Notes under the pieces: model-generated
Told to the model about the DNA's origin: nothing
Seen by the model: the letters and a program-made list of their open reading frames with translations, nothing else
Databases searched by the model: none
NCBI GenBank assembly: GCA_009773515.1
Contig: WSXX01000009.1
Location: 81,603-145,602, forward strand
Length of the DNA: 64,000 nt
From: Bacteroidota bacterium
Lineage (GTDB): Bacteria > Bacteroidota > Bacteroidia > Bacteroidales > Lentimicrobiaceae
Reading direction: 5' to 3'
In this document: piece after piece, positions 59,201-64,000 of the stretch
Layout: each line of letters begins with the position of its first letter
Position numbering within the stretch: the first letter of the stretch is position 1
Program-made: the position numbers and the translations under genes

Positions 59201-59456
59201 TAATTAATAGCTCGCCCGTCTCCTGTATTGTGTTAACAAGAACCCACTCCTCCAGCTCCCCAACGCTCGAAAACACCTGCGGCTCCGTTACCTCCCTGTA
59301 ATCAATTGCAATTACGTTGCCGGGGTGGTGCTCTTTTTCGCGGCCATTAACGTTGATCAGGACATTATTTCCCTGGCTACGTATGAGCTTGATTTTTCGT
59401 TTGTTTATTGAGACGCCCCCGATACGGAGGTAGGCCCCGGCGTTTGCTATAACCAT
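56247..59456 (-). CDS. DGR target: large beta-helix phage fibre protein with C-type-lectin-like end
   Basis: A 1069-residue protein. Residues 1-80 form a small domain similar to the separate 79-residue protein upstream. Residues about 195-640 form a parallel beta-helix (NTYYIDPSAEVNGTGTEASP, repeated NN and GN turns). Residues about 720-1069 form a C-type lectin / formylglycine-enzyme-like fold (MPEFYYAVEADGN, WEDGILYNIQ). The last 41 residues include the variable repeat; 14 of them differ from the template translation. It is probably the receptor-binding tail fibre or tip. The start at 59456 follows the 79-residue gene by five bases. Confidence 0.9.
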   Translation of the reverse strand: MVIANAGAYLRIGGVSINKRKIKLIRSQGNNVLINVNGREKEHHPGNVIAIDYREVTEPQVFSSVGELEEWVLVNTIQETGELLITGEESSYFPHRNSFGLVASISTRAKLTTVLIEYGYSDFANTIHLDSIPVGDTSAVRTAILPRTKPGLLQWRFVVSDSSGSTQGETQYINIHAGTKLVDIIYESPVLAGNTYYIDPSAEVNGTGTEASPFNTWASIANLGGNHTYLQKYGTVYDPDVAISNLRNVNGICKLGAYGDASLGRPRIIARGNFVRFLEVQYRIIIENIDFEGTYKDANDLFVGSGIRIRNGAGSVIYNCAFHGFGMGITTNPVSSVNGAFWSGVRVLKTDVYDCSLDGMYFDDTTEIEVGHCYIHRVNLAYAYDTNENFSSGDGIQISFTQMEATNQSLRLKIYNNTIDRRSHGNKFCLIFGAGGAGTISRDAYGEIIENEFFMHSTAGGVYMDLTNNTSLFVRNYFEGGTFGIHNRSVPGIDVYSNIFKGVGIGLSNVAGSARIHNNTFDDFNHGYSVTTGFSYNVLNNVFRSARAGANAVSGDVSTAISSNFNHFEVANVAMGYSSLALWQAAYGQDANSASGDPMFTDASNFDYTPAAGSPLADSGSQLSWADFDFAGNFFASSGAIDKGAIERNGSASFENEWYGVEFDQIASASTMTRIGRLGLHASLPIQRKMQRCILSASGVVQYYLNPSNSLLKADGAAAVLDGTDGQVMVEMPEFYYAVEADGNTRRIKISKYPITGFSVSGKMYLGAFEGAVKRSTSQLMSVINETADFRGGNNNAAWDAQPNSLLGKPATVINLTNFRAFARNNGAKWSARSYLSRAKMNMLYMIEYANRHVQAAYNEAMTAEGYKQGGLGDGVTAISSTNWNTFSGYYPFVPCGRTASLGNKSGFVNYVVAGFTGGDITVPVPTYRGVEQPYGHIWEWEDGILYNIQANDAGGQSQVFICDDPANYADVLTNYMQVGLLPRNEGYITRCLLDEGLTIPTEATGGSSTTRYSDYFYTSIPGSGSAIRGSLVSAAAFDGATAGLFFLFTIYVPASTFAYFGSRPCFIP
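56257..56371 (-). repeat. DGR variable repeat (VR)
   Basis: The C-terminal 3' end of the target gene. Compared with the TR, 20 bases differ: 15 codons, 14 of which change the residue (AAT to GCT, TTT, GAT, ACT, ATT or TCT; AAC to TAC; TAC to TTC; ATC to TTC; CAG to CGG; AGC to TGC) and one silent CCA to CCT. Adenine-to-any changes dominate and no change occurs at a template G, C or T. Confidence 0.97.
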
Positions 59457-59461
59457 AAGCC

Positions 59462-59701
59462 TTACATAGTTTCGATGTGAAGCTGCAATTCTTCAGCGCT
59501 TGTAAAAGGATCATGCCCGGCTATTTGAGCCTGGGCAAATGGGACGCTGATGTTATTATCATCCCGCATGCTACCGAAGGTGCGGCCTGAAAGGATGATG
59601 TAAACCTTTGATTGATCGCGGTCAAGAAACAATATGTTTTCTTTGCGAACTGATACTGTGCCAACCCGCAGCCAGGTGGCGTCTGATGAAATAGTTGTCA
59701 T
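59462..59701 (-). CDS. Stand-alone paralogue of the fibre N-terminal domain
   Basis: A 79-residue protein whose sequence follows the N-terminus of the 1069-residue fibre: TWLRVGTVSVRKENILFLDR here matches AYLRIGGVSINKRKIKLIRS there. Both have a later GR motif and an F-S/T-S-EEL/GEL ending. The domain is probably the fibre's attachment module, used twice. It lies five bases upstream of the fibre gene. It may cap or bridge the fibre to the baseplate. Confidence 0.78.
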   Translation of the reverse strand: MTTISSDATWLRVGTVSVRKENILFLDRDQSKVYIILSGRTFGSMRDDNNISVPFAQAQIAGHDPFTSAEELQLHIETM

Positions 59702-59721
59702 GTGTTTTTTTTATTAAAAGG

Positions 59722-60483
59722 TTAAACGATTCTGTACAATTCGCTGCTGAAGTAAATGTTCCAGGTGCCGGTCTGATCATCATCGAGTTTGTCTATGTAA
59801 ACATAGCCATCGGAGGTAATTCGCCAGCCTGCCATTGATTTTGATGTTGCCGTTGATGCGCTCATAAGGCATACGCCCCTGATTGTGCGAAATGGCCTGA
59901 AGCCCTCGGGTATTGTTGCTATTAATGTGCTCATAGCAGCGCTTACGTTAACAGCAACGCCTACCTCTATCATTGCAAGCCTGCCCGACTTGATTACAGT
60001 TGATTCGCCACCTATGCCGGTTATACCGCTTTCAATCGGGAGAACTACAGTTGAGTAGTTGTTATCGACCCTGGGCACTTCGGCAAAGGGGATTGTTTCA
60101 GCCGGGAACGGAATACCAACCTGCGCGCCAACCGCACGCCTGATCTGATATGTTTGATGCGGAGCTAAGTCCTTATCAAGCTTTGCACCATCGGGGTGGT
60201 AGGTTAAAACAAAGGCCCAAACGGGTGAGCCGACCGGGTCGGTTACCGTGAAGGTGTGCGCGGAAACGTGCCAAACCTCTTCTTGAAAAAATATAGCCCC
60301 CTCGGTGACGGTTGCCGTGGTTCCGGAGTACGTTGCGTTGCATCCCCACAAAATCACAGGGCCGCTTATTCCAAGCCCTTTGCATAAGTCTGCTATGGCA
60401 AGCCTTACCGAGTCATCTACCCAGCGCAGGTCGTTTGATTTGAGTGAGAAACCGCGATTGTAATCAGTTAATAATTTGTTCAT
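59722..60483 (-). CDS. Phage tail fibre-like protein
   Basis: A 253-residue protein with a helical N-terminus (LLTDYNRGFSLKSNDLRWVDDSVRLAIADL), a region of short beta strands (TYSGTTATVTEGAIFFQEEVWHV), then GITGIGGESTVIKSGRLAMI and a C-terminal strand-rich part (WRITSDGYVYIDKLDD). The pattern fits a trimeric fibre or fibre-baseplate connector. It overlaps the upstream gene by four bases. No catalytic motif is seen. Confidence 0.7.
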   Translation of the reverse strand: MNKLLTDYNRGFSLKSNDLRWVDDSVRLAIADLCKGLGISGPVILWGCNATYSGTTATVTEGAIFFQEEVWHVSAHTFTVTDPVGSPVWAFVLTYHPDGAKLDKDLAPHQTYQIRRAVGAQVGIPFPAETIPFAEVPRVDNNYSTVVLPIESGITGIGGESTVIKSGRLAMIEVGVAVNVSAAMSTLIATIPEGFRPFRTIRGVCLMSASTATSKSMAGWRITSDGYVYIDKLDDDQTGTWNIYFSSELYRIV

Positions 60484-60974
60484 TCTGCATAGGTTTGAAT
60501 TGTGAATGCCGGACCGGCTATTTTGTATTTCTTGACCAGCGATGTAAGGTAATCGCTATCGTAAACAAGCGTGTCGGGAACGAAAACGATAAAGTCCGAT
60601 CCGCCAGCGCTCTCGCTTGAGTTAAAGATGTAGGTTTCGGGCTCAGTGGTTTCTTCAACATTGTATATGTAGGTTTCCTCCTCGTTTTCGGCAACGTTGT
60701 AGAGGTAAATTTCCCCTGCCTCAATGTTGTCATCAATATAGATTCTGCGCAGGGTTCCATCGCTATAGTAAAAGTCATTCAGCACATACTCCAACTCCGC
60801 AACCTGGCCGTTATATCTCGCTTCATACAGCTTCACATCGCGTAGGCTAAGGAAACTATCATAAAGCGAGCTAACAGGGCTTAAAAGCGCCTGAAGCCAG
60901 GCGAGCATGACCGGCTTGCTCAGGAACCAGGGCAGCAGGTCATCAATAAGCTTATCGAAATTGATATTAAACAT
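60480..60974 (-). CDS. Phage baseplate/tail protein (tail protein I-like position)
   Basis: A 164-residue protein. It opens MFNINFDKLIDDLLPWFLSK with a hydrophobic helix and has a run of repeated EETYIYNVEE-like segments in the middle (YLYNVAENEEE, YIYNVEETTEP, YIFNSSESAG). It lies between the baseplate J-like and fibre genes, where P2-like phages have gpI. Sequence similarity to gpI is not clear, so the call rests on gene order. Confidence 0.6.
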   Translation of the reverse strand: MFNINFDKLIDDLLPWFLSKPVMLAWLQALLSPVSSLYDSFLSLRDVKLYEARYNGQVAELEYVLNDFYYSDGTLRRIYIDDNIEAGEIYLYNVAENEEETYIYNVEETTEPETYIFNSSESAGGSDFIVFVPDTLVYDSDYLTSLVKKYKIAGPAFTIQTYAE

Positions 60975-61785
60975 TAGCCTGATAGGTTAAGGTTGAGCTT
61001 AGCGGGTGAGCCGCATCGATTTTAAAGTACCCGGATTCCGGAATATGAGACACCGGTATGCTCGAATAAGCAGCAACGCCGTATTGATGCTGCGCCGTGA
61101 TGGAAACATCATAAACACCCTCAACCGATTGAATAGCGTCAACAATTGCGGTGATCTTCAGGCGGCCATTAAATGGAAGTGATCTCAAATAATTTTGAAT
61201 TGCAAGATCAACAGTTCTCAGGCCTGAGGATATATCGACACCATTGGAAGCGATTATGAGCGGATCATAAAATATGGTACCGTCAATTCTCAGCTTGTTT
61301 GCCGCGCTGTTTACGATCGATACTTTTGTACCGGCATATTTTCTGCGTTGGAGGTAAGCGGTAAATGCAGCCTCCTGAGCTGATGAAAGCGGCTCAAGCT
61401 CCCCGGCAACTTCGGTGGCTATCTTTACCACCAGCCCGCGTTCACCTTCGCTAACTGAGCATTGTTTTACAATCAATGCGGCCTCATTAATAGCAGAGTA
61501 GCCATATTTGCCGTTTTCCCAGGCTAGCGCCTCCCCATACTGGAACTGCTTACACATGGCTTGGTACCACAGCAGCGTTCCCGGCTTGAGGCTTTCCAGG
61601 AGCGTTGTAATTTCAAATTTGAAAAGGTCAAACATGCTTTCAACTGTGAACAGCACTGCGGCGGTCACCCATGCCCACATTCTATAAGTAGAAGTTACTG
61701 AAGCACTATCAAGCGCGTTCAGCTCCGGGGTTGCCTCTTTTTGAGCAATTATTTGACTGAAAATTGTTTCTATGCTTCTTGCCAT
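60967..61785 (-). CDS. Baseplate J-like protein
   Basis: A 272-residue protein. The N-terminal helices (IFSQIIAQKEATPELNALDS, then YRMWAWVTAAVLFTVESMFDLFK) and the central region with LEPLSSAQEAAFTAYLQRRKYAGTKVSIVNS recall the gpJ baseplate wedge family in reduced form. Its start follows the structured stretch at 61800-61917. It overlaps the next gene by eight bases. Assigned by sequence pattern and order; moderately sure. Confidence 0.7.
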   Translation of the reverse strand: MARSIETIFSQIIAQKEATPELNALDSASVTSTYRMWAWVTAAVLFTVESMFDLFKFEITTLLESLKPGTLLWYQAMCKQFQYGEALAWENGKYGYSAINEAALIVKQCSVSEGERGLVVKIATEVAGELEPLSSAQEAAFTAYLQRRKYAGTKVSIVNSAANKLRIDGTIFYDPLIIASNGVDISSGLRTVDLAIQNYLRSLPFNGRLKITAIVDAIQSVEGVYDVSITAQHQYGVAAYSSIPVSHIPESGYFKIDAAHPLSSTLTYQANV

Positions 61786-61799
61786 GTGTTCTTATTATT

Positions 61800-61917
61800 A
61801 AAAAAAAAGGTCAGGACTCTCAATTTCGGCCCTAAGGCTCGCCCTACGAGGAGGACTAGAGTGACGTTCAGCCCGCGAGGGGCTACTTCCATCTGCTTGG
61901 TAGCCCTAACCTATATT
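61800..61917 (-). ncRNA. Structured non-coding stretch in the tail operon
   Basis: About 118 bases between two tail genes, much more GC-rich in the middle than its flanks. Read on the minus strand, a stem GGGCTAC/GTAGCCC (61906-61900 with 61886-61880) overlaps a second stem AGCCC/GGGCT (61884-61880 with 61874-61870), so the two are mutually exclusive. A GTCA-CTCT / AGAG-TCCTGAC pairing follows, ending in a run of nine T. This looks like an attenuator or a small RNA with a terminator. No ORF is evident. Confidence 0.5.
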
Positions 61918-63276
61918 TTAGTACGTTGTCCATTTTGATATTACTGCGTTATACCTGTACCTGAACATTATTGAGTTTATTGTGTAAGGTGCCAGGTGAG
62001 CGACTGACTGATTTGTCCTAATCCAGAACTCATCACTGAGGTCGCCAATAATTTTTTTTACAGGACTGGCCGTGTCAGGGTTATCAATTACAATCGCAAG
62101 TTTAAAACTTGTTGACAAATTTTGCTTTCCCGAACACTTTAAATTAGTAAGGTCAGTTAGGTCAGTTTCATCTGAAAGCATGACTCTCCTGCCCTGTGAT
62201 ATTGAGTGAGCATGGTAGTATTCATACTGGTTTATTGGCACGATCATTTTTTGGCGGGGCAGCAATGCTGTGAGCTCAAATTCAGTGTGCCTGCCGGTTT
62301 CTGCCAGCTCAGCCACCTCGCTTGATGTTTCGCCCGTGTAAAAGTTGGAGCCGGGATATTTTGATCCGTTCAGGTGTGGCTCATGTGACCAGCGCTTTTT
62401 TAAGGTTTTATCAAAGTACCTGATATATTGCTTGACCGATACCATTGTGATTTGAAGGGAGGTGCCTTTACCACATGTAAAAGTAAACTGTGGGTCAAAA
62501 TTAGTTGCCTTTACCCGAACTCTGAAAATACCATTGCCGCTCCTGGGCTCATCAACAAAGTTTCCGAATGACATCACAATTGAGCCGCTGACAAACTCAC
62601 TAATTTCAAAGGCTACCTCATAATATCGATATCTGATGAGGATTGTGTTTGTTCTTGTGCCATAACTACCCGCGCTTGCTTCTATAAACCTCATCGAGCC
62701 GCCTACCGTTACTCCTTCTGAGCATTCCCATTGCTCAGGGATTGAAAATCCAGTTCCAAAAATTTCATTGCCCAGCGTTTCGCTTATCAGCTTTCTTCTG
62801 CTGTAATTCTTGCGTTTGAATAACCAAACTTCCGGGTTATAGTCAAGAAAGCGAAGGTTGGATGACTCCCACCATGTCTTCATTACATCCCGCCTAGGCA
62901 TGCCTTCAACTGACGCCTGAAATAGCCCGCTTTCAAGCTTCAGGCGTGGAATTATAATTGCATCGGAGCTTGCCGGCGGTGGTGTTATAATAGTATTGTT
63001 ATTCACAATCAACAGCGCCCAGGCTTGTAAAATGGAATGCAGCTGACTGCCGAGGGGCTGTACTGAAATGATTTCGGTAAGCGTTTGAATTGCCTTTTCA
63101 GTCCATATGTTCAGAACCCGTCCAGGCGCTAGCTCATCGGTAACGCTCAGCCCCGGGTTGGCCTGCAAAATCAGGATAACGCCTTCAGGGCTTTTATACT
63201 CCTGCTGGGCGATATCCCAAATGTTTTGGCCAGATTGGACGTGAACTAGTTTAATTGTCTCCATGCTCAGCGTCAA
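61918..63276 (-). CDS. LysM-containing phage tail protein
   Basis: A 452-residue protein. A LysM-like domain occupies the N-terminus (VHVQSGQNIWDIAQQEYKS, then LAPGRVLNIW), which in phages anchors baseplate or spike proteins. The rest is beta-rich and unrecognised. Two starts are possible, 63276 and 63264; both overlap the upstream gene. It may link the baseplate to the cell wall. Confidence 0.75.
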   Translation of the reverse strand: MTLSMETIKLVHVQSGQNIWDIAQQEYKSPEGVILILQANPGLSVTDELAPGRVLNIWTEKAIQTLTEIISVQPLGSQLHSILQAWALLIVNNNTIITPPPASSDAIIIPRLKLESGLFQASVEGMPRRDVMKTWWESSNLRFLDYNPEVWLFKRKNYSRRKLISETLGNEIFGTGFSIPEQWECSEGVTVGGSMRFIEASAGSYGTRTNTILIRYRYYEVAFEISEFVSGSIVMSFGNFVDEPRSGNGIFRVRVKATNFDPQFTFTCGKGTSLQITMVSVKQYIRYFDKTLKKRWSHEPHLNGSKYPGSNFYTGETSSEVAELAETGRHTEFELTALLPRQKMIVPINQYEYYHAHSISQGRRVMLSDETDLTDLTNLKCSGKQNLSTSFKLAIVIDNPDTASPVKKIIGDLSDEFWIRTNQSVAHLAPYTINSIMFRYRYNAVISKWTTY

Positions 63277-63550
63277 CCGTTAGTTTTGTACTGGTGATCA
63301 TTATTTTACGCACCTTCAGGTTATCCTTCTTAAATTCAAGCCTGATTTCAGCATTAAGCTGGTCGTTGTCTTCGCCAAGTAAATACTCAGGCAGGCCAAC
63401 ACCATTGTTGGGAGCGCTCCTTATGTTGCCTTTTGATGCAAGCAATAGTAAAGCAACCTGTTGATTAAGGCAGTCGCCAACAACAAAATCGCCACCTTCA
63501 ATAAGCAGGTCGTAATTTTCATCGAGCAATATATCGCGCTTTACAATCAC
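63251..63550 (-). CDS. Baseplate wedge protein, gp25/GpW-like
   Basis: A 99-residue protein with the gp25-like pattern: ILLDENYDLLIEGGDFVVGDCLNQQVALLLLASKGNIRSAPNNGVGLP, then DQLNAEIRLEFKKDNL. Gp25 forms part of the baseplate wedge where the sheath starts, so a contractile tail or a related injection device is likely. Overlaps both neighbours. Confidence 0.8.
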   Translation of the reverse strand: MIVKRDILLDENYDLLIEGGDFVVGDCLNQQVALLLLASKGNIRSAPNNGVGLPEYLLGEDNDQLNAEIRLEFKKDNLKVRKIMITSTKLTVDAEHGDN

Positions 63551-64000
63551 TTTAAAAGGGCTTTAAAATCGGTTTTAAACTTATTTACAAGGGTAAGCGT
63601 GTCGGGTGTAATTGTTCCGCTGGGTGCGTTTGGTGCCAAAACGGCAACCTTCAGAGATGTAAGTATTGTGGCCAATGATTCAAAAAGGCTTTTCAGGCTT
63701 ACCCGGCCTGAGCTTATATCTGCTTTGCCCGTCATTGCATCCAGCTCCAGAACTAATCCGTCAAGGTCAAACTTGATAAATTCAGGCTCATCAACTTTAA
63801 CCAGGCATAAATCACGTAGTTTGCCGTTGCTTAAGTCAAGCACTGTAACCATACTCCCTTTCGCGGGTTTGATGGTATTTTTTCCTTCAGCCCCGATGCT
63901 AAATAATTTAACGCCGGTAATTTCAAGATCGGCGAGCTTAACGGTGCAATCAACATCAGTAACGGAGACAACCTCGGCGGTAAACGCTGAGGCGTCAGGA
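63547..64000 (-). CDS. Phage baseplate-associated protein, 5' end beyond the window
   Basis: A short reading frame with a start at 63852 is only the 3' part. Translating upstream, the same frame stays open to the window edge, with PDASAFTAEVVSVTDVDCTV, then LADLEITGVKLFSIG and KPAKGSMVTVLDLSNGKLRDL. At least 150 residues are visible. The pattern of short beta strands with a VVSV...CTVKL core suggests a spike or hub protein of the baseplate. The last residues overlap the gp25-like gene by four bases. Confidence 0.65.
   Translation of the reverse strand, partial: PDASAFTAEVVSVTDVDCTVKLADLEITGVKLFSIGAEGKNTIKPAKGSMVTVLDLSNGKLRDLCLVKVDEPEFIKFDLDGLVLELDAMTGKADISSGRVSLKSLFESLATILTSLKVAVLAPNAPSGTITPDTLTLVNKFKTDFKALLK

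Noticed and set aside
63547..63852. Complete 101-residue protein starting at 63852
   Set aside because: The frame stays open upstream to the window edge with protein-like sequence, so the gene is longer and only its 3' part is visible.
1..64000. tRNA or rRNA genes
   Set aside because: No stretch with the folding pattern or conserved arms of a tRNA, nor rRNA-like sequence, was recognised on either strand by eye.

Overview
The window looks like a chromosome segment of an anaerobic or facultative member of the Bacteroidota, close to the Bacteroidales in gene content. Evidence for this is the recurrent promoter motif TAnnTTTG upstream of genes, the scarcity of Shine-Dalgarno sequences, a lipoprotein with an acidic stretch after the lipid-bearing cysteine, DUF6089 next to uppS-bamA-ompH-ompH, and paired YeeE/YedE half-transporters. 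No rRNA or tRNA gene was seen.

Layout. 1-3242: a partial lipid A deacylase-like outer membrane protein on the minus strand, then mazG and queA. 3650-9253: a sulfur operon made of a Tat-exported molybdoenzyme, an iron-sulfur subunit and an NrfD membrane subunit (Psr/Phs type), two YeeE/YedE half-transporters and an exported rhodanese that lacks its catalytic cysteine but ends in GGCS. A terminator follows, then tatC. 10252-13431: two PspC/LiaF-like envelope proteins, an alpha/beta hydrolase and pdxJ. 14202-22891: CBS protein, BamA-like protein, nadK, DUF6089 protein, uppS, bamA and two ompH/skp genes. 23078-24398: cold shock protein, a conserved hypothetical and a thioesterase.

24500-33663 is a dense cluster on one strand. 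It holds a DUF134 regulator, three NifX/NifB-C-like proteins, two DUF5320 micro-proteins, a ferritin-like protein, a DUF89 protein, a CGGC protein and two MinD-type ATPases with inserted ferredoxin domains. It continues with a corrinoid adenosyltransferase, a PLP trans-sulfuration enzyme and a CoA-disulfide-reductase-like flavoprotein. It looks like a metal or iron-sulfur handling system that may also touch sulfur chemistry.

33996-52834 is mostly housekeeping: lipoprotein, HAD hydrolase, DUF1697, a ParE-type toxin-antitoxin pair, YugP peptidase, gamma carbonic anhydrase, nadB and a multi-spanning membrane protein. It also carries two routes for 2-oxoglutarate oxidation side by side (sucA/odhB and korAB, with a small ferredoxin gene between them), then thiL and uvrC. 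A repeat element of about 390 bp occurs twice in inverted orientation (13675-14066 and 49297-49687), with a different perfect palindrome at the same internal position in each copy.

53100-64000 is the end of a tailed prophage or related phage-tail element that runs off the right edge, with all genes on the minus strand. In transcription order it encodes baseplate and tail proteins, a tail-fibre-like protein, a small N-terminal-domain paralogue and a 1069-residue beta-helix protein with a C-type-lectin-like end. These are followed by a template repeat, a reverse transcriptase, two small proteins and a D12 adenine methylase. The last codons of the 1069-residue gene match the template repeat except at 20 positions, and every difference lies at an adenine of the template. 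This is a complete-looking diversity-generating retroelement (DGR) and the most striking system in the window. A structured, probably non-coding stretch lies inside the tail operon at 61800-61917.
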